Of a stretch of 64,000 nt of DNA, positions 26,150 to 34,800 are shown piece after piece (position 1 is the stretch's first letter; each line of letters opens with the position of its first letter). The position numbers were made by a program, and so were the translations under genes. A model generated the notes under the pieces. It was not told the origin of the DNA. It did no database searches and saw only the letters and a list, made by a program, of their open reading frames with translations. The stretch comes from a virus. The stretch spans positions 1 to 64,000 of the IMG/VR virus record IMGVR_UViG_3300009790_002068. The stretch is one strand, 5' to 3'.

Positions 26150-26412
26150 TGCTGGATATTTCTAAATACAGTAATAGACATCCATGGAATACAGATGCCC
26201 AAGGTAATAGCATTGAGGGAGGTGCCCTTAATGCCAATTATACATTAGTTGATGCTGTTGGTAACGTATGTAACCAACTAGGTAAACATGGTTATACATA
26301 TGGCAAAGACTTTGTATGGGACGATAATGCTTGGACAGATGATATGGACGATGCTATATCAGTCAAGTATAATGATCCTAAAATAGAAACTTTATTAGGT
26401 ATAAAAGGATGA
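26128..26412 (+). CDS. Small hypothetical protein
   Basis: A 94-residue acidic protein of unknown family. It contains NANYTLVDAVGNVCNQLGKH, probably one helix, and an aspartate-rich WDDNAWTDDMDD stretch. It overlaps the following glycosyltransferase gene by four bases (ATGA), so the two are likely coupled. Confidence 0.6.
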   Translation: MDYKKEIVLDISKYSNRHPWNTDAQGNSIEGGALNANYTLVDAVGNVCNQLGKHGYTYGKDFVWDDNAWTDDMDDAISVKYNDPKIETLLGIKG

Positions 26413-27476
26413 CAGTATACATTGTAGACATTGAGGCTGTAGATACTCGTTACACTAAACAGTGGAAAGAGCATTTACCTAAACAACTAGGTGAACACTA
26501 TAACGGCGGCGATGTTGTAGTAATTAGTGGAGGAGAAACTCCACAAGCAACTACACCAGGTGCTTTTTTAAACTTTGGTGGAACAAATGTTTACAAGTCT
26601 AATCAATTAGAACAAATTGGTACTATGTTTTGTGAAGGTAAAATCAAAGATGGTGATTACTTTTTATATACAGATGCTTGGAATCCTACAGTAATACAGT
26701 TAAAGTATATGGCGTCATTACTTGGTGTTGATATTAGAATTGGTGGTATGTGGCACGCCGGCAGTTATGATCCACAAGACTTCTTAGGTAGACTAATTGG
26801 AGATGCTTCGTGGGTTAGAAATGCTGAAATGAGTATGTATGAATGTTATGATGATAATTTCTTTGCTACAAAGTTTCATATTGATTTATTTACAAATACA
26901 TTTTGGAATGATGACAGAGATATAGATAGACAACTGTTACACAGTATTAAACAAGTTGGTTGGCCTATGGAGTATTTAAAAGAAACTCTTGAGCCATATA
27001 AAGGTGCTCCAAAATATAATACTATTGTATTCCCACACAGAGTAGCACCAGAAAAACAACCAGAAATTTTTAAAGATTTGGCAGAGAGTATGCCACAATA
27101 TAATTGGGTAATAGCACAAGACAAGCAATTATCTAAAGATGAATACCATAAACTACTAGCTACAAGTAAATTAGTCTTTAGTGCTAATTTACAAGAAACA
27201 TTAGGTATAAGCTGGTACGAGGGTTCTTTGGTAGGTACACTACCATTAGTACCCGACAGGTTAAGTTACAGTGAAATGGCGACACCTGATGTATTATATC
27301 CTAGCGAATGGACAGAGTCGTGGGATAGTTACATAAAACATAAAGACAAGCTAATAGCACATATTGATAAAATGATGACACTAAATGATTATGAATCAGT
27401 ATGTGATCAATTAGCAAAGAAAGTAGATAAGTTTTTTGATGGCAAAAGACTTTATGAAGCAACAGAAACCTTTTAA
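26409..27476 (+). CDS. GT-B fold glycosyltransferase
   Basis: The 355-residue protein has two Rossmann-like halves. The C-terminal half has the retaining GT4-type signature FSANLQETLGISWYEGSLVG, in which the E-x-x-x-x-x-x-E pattern binds the nucleotide sugar, followed by a PLVPDRLSY loop. Phage GT-B enzymes include DNA base glucosyltransferases such as T4 alpha-GT. Its position between dpdA and folE makes a nucleic-acid acceptor worth considering, but a glycan or protein acceptor is equally possible. Confidence 0.75.
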   Translation: MTVYIVDIEAVDTRYTKQWKEHLPKQLGEHYNGGDVVVISGGETPQATTPGAFLNFGGTNVYKSNQLEQIGTMFCEGKIKDGDYFLYTDAWNPTVIQLKYMASLLGVDIRIGGMWHAGSYDPQDFLGRLIGDASWVRNAEMSMYECYDDNFFATKFHIDLFTNTFWNDDRDIDRQLLHSIKQVGWPMEYLKETLEPYKGAPKYNTIVFPHRVAPEKQPEIFKDLAESMPQYNWVIAQDKQLSKDEYHKLLATSKLVFSANLQETLGISWYEGSLVGTLPLVPDRLSYSEMATPDVLYPSEWTESWDSYIKHKDKLIAHIDKMMTLNDYESVCDQLAKKVDKFFDGKRLYEATETF

Positions 27477-27509
27477 TGGCAATCCACTGCCTTAACATCG
27501 GAGTAATAA

Positions 27510-28196
27510 ATGAAGAAAAGTGAAGAAATAAAACAAAGACTAAAAGACTCAAATACAAAATTTTGGGCTGGCGACAATATTAGTGAACATTTAGAAGAAG
27601 GAGATAAACAAGCTCTTATCGAAGAGGCAACTGTAGCCTTTGAAAATGTTTTAGACAGTTTAGTAATTGATCGTGAAAACGATCCAAACAGTATGGACAC
27701 TGGAAGACGTATGGCTAAGATGTATATCAATGAGATTATGTCTGGTCGTTATAATCCAATGCCAAATCCGAATTCCTTTCCTAACTATGTAGAAGATGGT
27801 TATGAAGGAATGTTAGTAGTAAGAAGTGAACTAAAAAGTCTTTGTTCACATCACCACCAACCAGTACAAGGTGTAGCTTATATTGGTATTATTGCTGGAC
27901 CTAAATTATTAGGGTTAAGCAAGTATACTAGAATAGCTCAATGGTGTGCTATGAGGGGGACATTACAAGAAGAACTTAATGTAATGATCGCTAACGAAAT
28001 ACAAAAGCATACAGGTTCAAAAGACGTGGGTGTTTATGTACAAGCAACACATGGCTGTTGTGAAAATAGAGGAATAAGAGCTAAAAGTAGTTTAACCCAA
28101 ACTACGGTTCTTAGAGGCGACTTTAAAGATGTTTCAGCTACTAAAAAAGAATTTATGGATAACATCAAATTACAACAAGAGTTTGCCAAAGACTAA
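27510..28196 (+). CDS. folE: GTP cyclohydrolase I
   Basis: The 228-residue protein matches FolE: SLCSHHHQPVQGVAYIGI contains the zinc-binding Cys and His, GLSKYTRIAQW is the conserved helix start, and THGCCENRGI holds the second zinc Cys. It converts GTP to dihydroneopterin triphosphate, the first step of both folate and 7-deazaguanine synthesis. With QueD, QueE and DpdA in the window, a 7-deazaguanine role is most likely. A GGAG precedes the ATG, and a membrane transporter of the same pathway follows. Confidence 0.93.
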   Translation: MKKSEEIKQRLKDSNTKFWAGDNISEHLEEGDKQALIEEATVAFENVLDSLVIDRENDPNSMDTGRRMAKMYINEIMSGRYNPMPNPNSFPNYVEDGYEGMLVVRSELKSLCSHHHQPVQGVAYIGIIAGPKLLGLSKYTRIAQWCAMRGTLQEELNVMIANEIQKHTGSKDVGVYVQATHGCCENRGIRAKSSLTQTTVLRGDFKDVSATKKEFMDNIKLQQEFAKD

Positions 28197-28213
28197 ACCA
28201 AAAAGGAGGAATG

Positions 28214-28858
28214 ATGATAAAATCATTATTAGAAGGTGTTGATACTAAACTAGTTAGAAATTTAGTAATCTTACACACATTAGTAATTGCTGTTAGTAAT
28301 TACTTGGTTACCATCCGGTTCAATTTATTTCCGGGTGCCGACTTACCATTGTTTGGTGAGTTTCCACTGGCGGCGGCGGCATTTACGTTTCCGATCGTTG
28401 TGGTAGCAACTGACCTAACAGTTAGGCTAGTTGGTAAAGAAGCAGGAAGAGCCGTTGTAGCAATGGCTATTATTCCGGCTATTATTGCCTCGGTGCTTGT
28501 ATTATTGGCACTAGGTGATGAACACGCCTACAGAGTAGGTTTAGCAAGTGGTACGGCTTATGCTATTGGTACTATGCTTGACGTGTACGTTTTCCAATAT
28601 ATTAGAGAGAAGTATACTGATATGTGGTGGGCGGCACCGGCTATTTCAACTATCGCGGCCAACATCATTGACACTTATGCTTTCTTCTTTACAGCATTCG
28701 CTGGTTCAACAGATGCTGAAGGAAACTTAACGTGGATAGGCGAAAACTGGCATATAGTGGCACAAAACAACACACTAACTAAAATTGTAGTTGGTTTAAT
28801 TGTGTTCCTACCAGCTTATGGCGTATTACTCAATTACTTAAAAAATAGAGTAAAATAA
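28214..28858 (+). CDS. yhhQ: YhhQ/QueT-type queuosine precursor transporter
   Basis: The 214-residue protein has about six hydrophobic segments and the family motifs VVVATDLTVRLVGKEAGRA and MLDVYVFQYIRE. YhhQ proteins import 7-deazaguanine bases (preQ0/preQ1). It follows folE by 17 bases. GGAGG lies too close to the ATG at 28211, so the next ATG at 28214 is preferred. Its Ala-rich segments use GCG and GCC codons heavily (for example 28370-28381). Confidence 0.85.
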   Translation: MIKSLLEGVDTKLVRNLVILHTLVIAVSNYLVTIRFNLFPGADLPLFGEFPLAAAAFTFPIVVVATDLTVRLVGKEAGRAVVAMAIIPAIIASVLVLLALGDEHAYRVGLASGTAYAIGTMLDVYVFQYIREKYTDMWWAAPAISTIAANIIDTYAFFFTAFAGSTDAEGNLTWIGENWHIVAQNNTLTKIVVGLIVFLPAYGVLLNYLKNRVK

Positions 28859-28871
28859 TATACACAGATAA

Positions 28872-28897
28872 GAATAGGGGGCTTTAGCCCCTTATTC
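28872..28897 (+). terminator. Hairpin after the transporter gene
   Basis: A near-perfect 12-base stem (GAATAGGGGGCT pairing with AGCCCCTTATTC) with a very short loop just after the yhhQ stop. There is no T-run on either side, so it may be a transcript-end stabiliser or a factor-assisted terminator. Confidence 0.5.
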
Positions 28898-28899
28898 AA

Positions 28900-28906
28900 C
28901 TAAATA
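28900..28906 (+). promoter_or_regulatory. Candidate T4-type late promoter
   Basis: CTAAATA lies 35 bases upstream of the peroxiredoxin ATG, directly after the hairpin that closes the folE-yhhQ unit. A GGAG ribosome site lies between. Confidence 0.42.
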
Positions 28907-28941
28907 CAGTTATAATAAAATGACAATCCGGAGAGTTAACA

Positions 28942-29490
28942 ATGGCACATAAAGAAGGACATAACGTTCCTTTCATTCAGTGGAAGATGAGAACAGACGG
29001 TGAGTGGGATTCAGTAGATTCAGATTTTTGGTTTAAGGATAAGACAGTAGTAGTATTCAGTTTACCAGGAGCATTTACTCCAACTTGCTCAACTCAGCAA
29101 CTTCCAGGATACGAAGATAGATATCAAGAGTTTCTTGACGAAGGAATAGACGATATCTACTGTATATCAGTAAACGATGCTTTCGTTATGAATGCTTGGG
29201 CAAAAGACCTTGGCATTGAAAACGTTAAGATGTTACCAGATGGTAACGGTATGTTTACTAAACGTATGGAACAGTTAGTAGATAAACAAGATAAAGGTTT
29301 TGGACCAAGATCATGGCGATATGCTATGGTAGTTAAAAACCAAAAAATTATTAAACAATGGGTAGAAGAAGGTAAAACGGATAACACACCAAACGATCCG
29401 TATTCAAACACAGACCCTGGTACTTGTATCAATTGGATCAAAGGTCCATATGGTCAAGACAAGTTGAATAAAGAAGAAGATAAAGAGTAA
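28942..29490 (+). CDS. Peroxiredoxin, Prx5-like
   Basis: The 182-residue protein has the thioredoxin-like fold signature LPGAFTPTCSTQQLPGY, with the peroxidatic Cys in P-x-x-x-T-x-x-C near residue 48, and the conserved Arg in GPRSWRYAMVV. It would reduce hydrogen peroxide or organic peroxides in the host cytoplasm, possibly easing oxidative stress in infection. A hairpin and a late-type promoter separate it from yhhQ; a strong terminator follows. Confidence 0.9.
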   Translation: MAHKEGHNVPFIQWKMRTDGEWDSVDSDFWFKDKTVVVFSLPGAFTPTCSTQQLPGYEDRYQEFLDEGIDDIYCISVNDAFVMNAWAKDLGIENVKMLPDGNGMFTKRMEQLVDKQDKGFGPRSWRYAMVVKNQKIIKQWVEEGKTDNTPNDPYSNTDPGTCINWIKGPYGQDKLNKEEDKE

Positions 29491-29529
29491 AACACTTTAC
29501 CAAACCTACCAAATGATGAACAAATTGAT

Positions 29530-29557
29530 AAGGGCGATTAATTCGCCCTTTCTTTTT
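29530..29557 (+). terminator. Rho-independent terminator
   Basis: An eight-base GC-rich stem (AAGGGCGA with TCGCCCTT), a five-base loop and a downstream TCTTTTT run. It closes the peroxiredoxin transcript. Confidence 0.85.
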
Positions 29558-29572
29558 GGAGAAATTTCTCCA
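29557..29572. repeat. 16-bp perfect palindrome
   Basis: TGGAGAAATTTCTCCA directly follows the terminator and precedes the promoter at 29591. It could be an operator for a dimeric regulator or a second weak hairpin. Confidence 0.5.
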
Positions 29573-29590
29573 ATCTTTCCGTATAAAAGG

Positions 29591-29619
29591 TTGACCTTAG
29601 GTTTAAAGTTTGCTATAAT
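29591..29619 (+). promoter_or_regulatory. Sigma70-type promoter before HTH gene
   Basis: TTGACC (29591-29596), a 17-base spacer and TATAAT (29614-29619), with TG shortly before the -10 box. It drives the HTH-like gene with a leader of about 70 bases. Confidence 0.72.
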
Positions 29620-29694
29620 GTATGGACTATGTTAGAAATGTTTTCTTTACATAATATTAGTAAACTATATAAAAACCTATGGAGGGTAATAACA

Positions 29695-29949
29695 ATGGCT
29701 AATACAAAAACAATCAATCAAAGAGTTCTAGAAGCTTTCGAAAAGGGACAAGAACTTACAAGTGCTCAAATCAAATCTAGATTTGGTGCTGGTAACCCAC
29801 AATCAGTAGTACAATCACTAAGATTTGCTGGCTACCCAATTTATCTTAATTCTAAGAAAACTGGTGCTAGTAAGTACAGATTAGGTACTGCTTCACGTAG
29901 AATTATTTCTGCTGGTTACAAAGCAATGGCTTCAGGAATTGATGCCTAA
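29695..29949 (+). CDS. Winged-helix-like DNA-binding protein
   Basis: The ATG at 29695 follows GGAGGGTAATAACA and is preferred over the upstream in-frame ATG at 29629. The 84-residue product is basic, and residues about 5-55 (VLEAFEKGQELTSAQIKSRF, then SVVQSLRFAGYPIY) look like a winged helix-turn-helix. It may be a transcription regulator of the phage. Its strong promoter and early-type position support regulation, but targets are unknown. Confidence 0.65.
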   Translation: MANTKTINQRVLEAFEKGQELTSAQIKSRFGAGNPQSVVQSLRFAGYPIYLNSKKTGASKYRLGTASRRIISAGYKAMASGIDA

Positions 29950-30271
29950 GGCTGAAAAGTCAAGAACTATTAAAGGTAAAGCGGTTTCGGCCGCTTTACC
30001 TGATTTTCACCTTCCGGTAAAAGAGTTCGACTACTATGTATGCTACTGGAAGGATATTGAGTCAGATCCTAGCTGGCGTGAGTTGAAGGAAATTCAAGCG
30101 TCAAAGCCTGCGACTTGTATAAGTACAGGATGGCTAGTAAAGAAAGATAAAGACGTTCATGTTTTCATGAGTGACTTTAATTTTAACAAAGAAGGGCTAA
30201 TAGGTGAAGGTGGATCAAGTACGGTAATACCTACTTCTTGTATCCTTAAACTTATTAAGGTAAAAATTTAA
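29942..30271 (+). CDS. Conserved hypothetical protein
   Basis: A 109-residue protein overlapping the previous gene by eight bases. The PDFHLPVKEFDYYVCYWKDI stretch and a beta-rich C-terminus suggest one compact domain. No motif identifies a function. The next gene starts on its stop codon. Confidence 0.6.
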   Translation: MPKAEKSRTIKGKAVSAALPDFHLPVKEFDYYVCYWKDIESDPSWRELKEIQASKPATCISTGWLVKKDKDVHVFMSDFNFNKEGLIGEGGSSTVIPTSCILKLIKVKI

Positions 30272-30543
30272 TGAAAGAATTCATTACTTTTGCGACGGCT
30301 TTCAGAACAATAGTTTTAGGACTATTGATCTACATCAGTGTTGTCATGACTGATATGAGGCATAAAATACATGACTTAGAATCGTATTTAGATTCGTTAT
30401 ATTTAGAAGTTAACATTTTATCAAATGAACTTGAACATCAAATTGACGACGCTAACTACTCAACAAGATTCTTGTTTGATCTATTACAACAAACGTATAG
30501 ATTGGAACAAGAAGAACAACTAAACGAACAAGGAACAGAATGA
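30271..30543 (+). CDS. Membrane-anchored coiled-coil protein
   Basis: A 90-residue protein with one N-terminal transmembrane helix (about 8-26) and a long acidic coiled coil (about 30-85). It sits in a chain of overlapping genes ending with the cold-shock gene. The topology is that of an inner-membrane protein with a helical stalk; function unknown. Confidence 0.6.
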   Translation: MKEFITFATAFRTIVLGLLIYISVVMTDMRHKIHDLESYLDSLYLEVNILSNELEHQIDDANYSTRFLFDLLQQTYRLEQEEQLNEQGTE

Positions 30544-30743
30544 ACACAGGAAAAATAAAATGGTTTAACCCTACTAAAGGGTTCGGTTTTATTGAAACTG
30601 GCGAAGAAGGTAAAGACTTGTTCTTACACATTTCAGCTTTACAAGAAGCTAATATTGATCAGATCACAGAAGGTGAATCTGTATCGTATGAAATAGGTGA
30701 GAATAAAGGTAAGCCAATCGCTATCAATATCAAAAAACTATAA
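30540..30743 (+). CDS. Cold-shock domain protein
   Basis: The 67-residue protein is a complete cold-shock domain, with RNP1 in KWFNPTKGFGFIE and RNP2 in DLFLHIS. It would bind single-stranded RNA or DNA as an RNA chaperone. It overlaps the preceding gene by ATGA. Confidence 0.92.
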   Translation: MNTGKIKWFNPTKGFGFIETGEEGKDLFLHISALQEANIDQITEGESVSYEIGENKGKPIAINIKKL

Positions 30744-30768
30744 TATATAAAAAACTTTAATAAAGTGG

Positions 30769-30796
30769 TTGACTTTTGGCTTTAAGATGCTATACT
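30769..30796 (+). promoter_or_regulatory. Early-type promoter
   Basis: TTGACT (30769-30774), a 16-base spacer and TATACT (30791-30796). The region is nearly identical to the one at 43135, including TTTTGGC after the -35 box and TATATGTATAGTTA after the -10 box. Confidence 0.72.
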
Positions 30797-30826
30797 ATAT
30801 GTATAGTTAATAAAAAGGAGCAAAAG

Positions 30827-31198
30827 ATGGCATACATTAATAAAGAAGACGTTCAAGCAATTCGTAAAGAACTTAAAGCAACATTTCCAAAATGTAAGTT
30901 CGGAGTTCGTAAAGATCATAGCTCATCTGTGAGTGTTACACTTAAACAGAGTCCGTTTAGTTTTAATGAAGATTACATACAAGTAAATCAATACTGGATA
31001 GATCAACATCATCCAGATCACAAATCATTTTTTAATAAGGTTATTGAAATAATCAAAACAGCACCAATCCGTGGAGATGGTTATAATAAAAACGGTTGGT
31101 ATGACAATAGTGATGCTATGACTGATTATTTCGATACTGCTTATTACTTCAATTTCAATGTTGGTTCATGGAATCAACCTCATATCCAATCTAGTTAG
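30827..31198 (+). CDS. LPD29-like domain protein
   Basis: AAAGGAG before the ATG at 30827 fixes the start. The 123-residue protein begins with INKEDVQAIRKELKATFPKC and KFGVRKDHSSSVSVTL, resembling the small LPD29 domain found in polyvalent phage and plasmid proteins. The remainder is aromatic and polar. The role of the domain is not known. Confidence 0.6.
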   Translation: MAYINKEDVQAIRKELKATFPKCKFGVRKDHSSSVSVTLKQSPFSFNEDYIQVNQYWIDQHHPDHKSFFNKVIEIIKTAPIRGDGYNKNGWYDNSDAMTDYFDTAYYFNFNVGSWNQPHIQSS

Positions 31199-31212
31199 AA
31201 AAGGAATACATT

Positions 31213-31308
31213 ATGGAAGTTTTACTTACTCTGTGGGTCGCCGAATGGATCTTAGCTAACATAAGTCAGGAATTATTGTACGTCTGTGTCACAGGCTGTA
31301 CTTCTTAA
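31213..31308 (+). CDS. 31-residue hydrophobic peptide
   Basis: A short frame (MEVLLTLWVAEWILANISQE and 11 more residues) with AAAGGAATACATT before its ATG, lying between the LPD29-like gene and the tRNA cluster. It is largely hydrophobic and might be a membrane peptide. Short length makes it uncertain. Confidence 0.35.
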   Translation: MEVLLTLWVAEWILANISQELLYVCVTGCTS

Positions 31309-31313
31309 CAATA

Positions 31314-31400
31314 GCCCTCGTGGTGAAATAGGTAAACACAACGGACTTAAAATCCGTCGCCGAATTAGGCTTGCCAGTTCGATTCTGGCCGAGGGCACCA
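31314..31400 (+). tRNA. trnL-UAA: tRNA-Leu (UAA)
   Basis: An 87-base cloverleaf with a GCCCTCG/CGAGGGC acceptor stem, anticodon TAA in the loop CTTAAAA, a long variable arm as expected for leucine, a TTCGATT T loop and an encoded CCA end. Confidence 0.93.
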
Positions 31401-31402
31401 AT

Positions 31403-31477
31403 ATGGGTGTGGTGCTAATGGTAACACAGCGGTCTCCAAAACCGAAGATGAGGGTTCGATTCCTTCCACCTGTGCCA
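31403..31477 (+). tRNA. trnW-CCA: tRNA-Trp (CCA)
   Basis: A 75-base cloverleaf with anticodon CCA in the loop CTCCAAA and a TTCGATT T loop. The acceptor stem has two G-T pairs, with discriminator G and an encoded CCA end. Two bases separate it from tRNA-Leu. Confidence 0.9.
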
Positions 31478-31484
31478 AAAAAGA

Positions 31485-31562
31485 CTGCCCGTAGCTCAGC
31501 AGGATTAGAGCAACAGTCTTCTAAACTGTAGGTCGTAGGTTCGAATCCTACCGGGCAGGCCA
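31485..31562 (+). tRNA. trnR-UCU: tRNA-Arg (UCU)
   Basis: A 78-base cloverleaf with a CTGCCCG/CGGGCAG acceptor stem, anticodon TCT in the loop CTTCTAA, a TTCGAAT T loop and an encoded CCA end. It reads AGA codons, which are common in this AT-rich genome. Confidence 0.93.
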
Positions 31563-31571
31563 ATATGTAGC

Positions 31572-31622
31572 AAAAATAGGCTTAAAATGTCGCTGTTTTA
31601 TTGACGTTTTTTGCCTATTTTT
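31572..31622 (+). terminator. Composite hairpin after the tRNA cluster
   Basis: AAAAATAGGC (31572-31581) pairs perfectly with GCCTATTTTT (31613-31622). Inside, AAAATGTC can pair with GACGTTTT. The T-run on the right arm and further T-rich sequence make it a likely terminator. Confidence 0.65.
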
Positions 31623-31636
31623 CTACTATTTTTTGG

Positions 31637-31664
31637 TTGACATATTCTGTAAAGATGTTATTAT
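31637..31664 (+). promoter_or_regulatory. Early-type promoter
   Basis: TTGACA (31637-31642), a 16-base spacer and TATTAT (31659-31664). The region from AAAGATG through TATTATAATAGTATA is repeated before the VWA gene at 44951. Confidence 0.68.
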
Positions 31665-31699
31665 AATAGTATAAAGTTAACAAAAAGGAGCAAAAAACT

Positions 31700-31876
31700 A
31701 TGAAAACTACAATTTACGGAGTTTTATTTTTAATGTGTATGATATTTGCCGTTGGTTCAATTGACGGTCCTACAGGTTATGAAAGCAATAACTGGTTAGG
31801 TTGTTTAGGATTTGCCATTGCTGGTATTTTCTTTGGACTACTTACACTAAAATCACAAGTTAACGAAACTGAATAA
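31700..31876 (+). CDS. 58-residue two-helix membrane protein
   Basis: The gene has AAAGGAG before its ATG. The product has an N-terminal hydrophobic helix (about 4-20), a polar loop DGPTGYESNNW, and a second helix (about 33-50), ending in a short polar tail. It lies between a promoter and the serine protease gene, so both are probably transcribed together. Confidence 0.65.
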   Translation: MKTTIYGVLFLMCMIFAVGSIDGPTGYESNNWLGCLGFAIAGIFFGLLTLKSQVNETE

Positions 31877-31895
31877 TTTATTAGGAGGTTATACT

Positions 31896-34800
31896 ATGTT
31901 TAAATTTAAATCAATTTTAATAATAGGTCTAGTATTTCTTTTAACTGCCTGTGGAGGCGGTGGTGGTGGAACACCTAGTGGTGTTTCTATTAGTCCTAAT
32001 AACACAACAGTATTAAGTACAAACATTCAAAACAATATAAGTGCTATTGACCATGCCTTAGAAACTTTAACAAGTGTAAATGGTATTAGTGCTACAAGTG
32101 TTGATAAATCAAAATTCAAATCAATGAAAGATGGCTTTGATGCTATCAAAAGTTTAAAGACAGAGTACGATAGTTTAAGTAGTGCTGATAAACTTATACT
32201 AGCAAACGTTATGGTTCAAGTAGACCTTGCTGGTTGTAAAACAGGAAGTGGTGCTCAAACATCTTGTCAGAAGTCAATGGCATTAAGTGAAGTTATAGAT
32301 TTTGGTTATAATATGTATACTAGATATTACGAGCCATATCAAAACTTTTGGACTGACGGTGCTACTACAGGTTATGTAGATGAAACATCATCAGAGTTTG
32401 CTAGTATTAAAGCAAGAGTAGAAGCTGACGAATTAAAAAGTAGAGATGATTTAGTATATAATGTTAACGAAGGAAGTGATCCTGTTAAGACAGGTGATCC
32501 TGAACACGTTATAGTAGAATATACAGAAGATAAAAAAATTGTAGTAAGTACAGGTTCAACTAGAACTGTTACAATTAAAACTGAAACAGTAACTTATAGT
32601 GCTGGTACAGTTTCTGATTATTGGCCAACAGACTTTGACGAAACAACTGCTTCAGGATGTAACTGTTCTAAAACATATACAAACAAGTATACGGCAACTG
32701 AAACTTATAATACTCATAGAATAGATACAATCACTTATAAAAGAACTGATACAAAACATACTTGGACTGATGGAAAGGTTACAACTGAATATGGTGAGCC
32801 AACAGTAACTAAAACTGTAACAGGTGACGTTGTAGAAACAGATGTTGTTCAATCAAACTTTAATACAACTTCTACACTTCAAAATACAACTAGTAATGCC
32901 GTAACTGAAACAAGTCAAGAAAGTATAGTAGTTCCAAATTATGATGTTGTAGAAAAGGTAATTATTTCTACAGATGGTACAAGAATTAAATCAACATATG
33001 ATTCAACTGTAGTTGAAGTAACTGGTACTGTTACTAAAACATATACAGACACATACCAAATCACAACAACTTATAGTTCATATAGAGAAGATACAGTAAC
33101 TTATAAAAGAACTGATACAAAAATTAATTATAGCGACGGAACAAGTAAAACTATAACTGGTACTGCTGAAAAGGTTAGTACTGTAACAGGTAACGTAGTA
33201 GAACATGACGTAACTGACAGTGAGCCTGTTAGAACTGCTAGGGTATTAATATCAACAGTTGATTCGAATAGTGTTGCTTATACAGACTCAGATGAAAACT
33301 TAGGTACTAAAACAATAGGCTATTCAAATAATGCTAATGACTTTTTAGATAGTGAAACAAGAGCATATTGTGGTAGTTCATATAGTGCTTGTTCATTAGA
33401 TAGTTTAACAGTTTTCACAGATGACAATCTTGCTAACGGTACAGGTACAAGTTTTCAACATATAGCAGAAGCAGGTATTAATGATGCTTGGGCTAGAGGT
33501 TGGACTGGTAAAGGTGTTAATGTAGGTATTATTGATACAGGTGTTAATATTCATCACGATGAATTAGATGGACAAATAGGCGGTGTATACAATAACGGTT
33601 CAACAGACTGGGACGGACACGGTTCACACGTTGCTGGTACTATTGTTGCTAAAAAAGATGGCAAAGGTACAGTAGGTGTAGCATTTGATTCTAAATTGTA
33701 TGTTGTTAGAGAAACAGGTTTGAATTACAATAAAGAAGAGTATTGGAATTACTTTAAAGAAAATAACGTTGATGTAGTTAACGTTAGTATAAATGGAAGA
33801 TGGGACTATAATGTTACATTCGACGACAGTTATGTTGTTGGTAGTGATGTTAATAATCAAAACGACACTTATAAATCATTATCACTTATTGATGGTAATA
33901 AAAACTTATACAAGTGGAACAAGACATTATTCCAAAACGGTTCATACCACAATGTTAATACAAAGATAGCAATGGATGATGACGGAAACATACTTTACGG
34001 AGGCATAGACAGTATAGAAGCATTGAGTACATTTATGTCAGGAAGTGAAATTATATTTGTTAATAGTGCTGGTAACCAAGGTTATAGTGTGGCGGCGACT
34101 CCGGGTTGGTATGCTACTGTAACAGACGACAATGGCGATTTAATGCTAGACGGAAGAATGATTATAGTTGGTTCATATGATCCTGCTAGTGGTACAAACA
34201 ATAGCTATTCAAATGGTGCTGGACATATTTGTAGAGAAGTAGTAAATGATGTTTGTCAAGATGATTATACAGTAAGTGACTTTTATATTAGAGCACCAGA
34301 GGCGTTTACATCATTAGATAATGTTGGTAATGGATATATTGATATGTCAGGTACTAGTATGGCGGCTCCTGTTGTAACAGGTAGTATTGCTTTAGTTAGA
34401 CAGATGTGGCCACATATGACAGGTGAGAACACAGTTAAATTAATTTTACAAACTGCTGATAAAAGTTATGACGGATATGATGTAGGTGTAGACGGACAAG
34501 GTAGATTAGATATGGACAAAGCTACACAGCCAGTAGGTGCTACAGGTATTCCAACAGATGGTAGAACAACTGGTAATACTATTAGTTCAACAGGATACAT
34601 AGCAGGTGGTAGTTCAATACCAAATGAAGTTAGTTCGTTGATTGTAGAAATTGATGAAGCTAGTTTTAATAGAGAATGGTTAGTGCCAATTGCTGAAGCT
34701 CACGTTAATATAGATACTGCTTTCCATAGCTTTACAAATTATGCTGGTATGACTGCTATTGGTACAAATGACTTTGCTTTACATTTAACTGAAAATGATA

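Noticed and set aside
29629-29949. Upstream ATG at 29629 for the HTH gene
   Set aside because: It lacks a ribosome site, while the ATG at 29695 follows GGAGGG at good spacing.
31273-31563. 96-codon minus-strand frame across the tRNA cluster
   Set aside because: It is antisense to three clear tRNA genes; translated tRNA regions commonly give such false frames.
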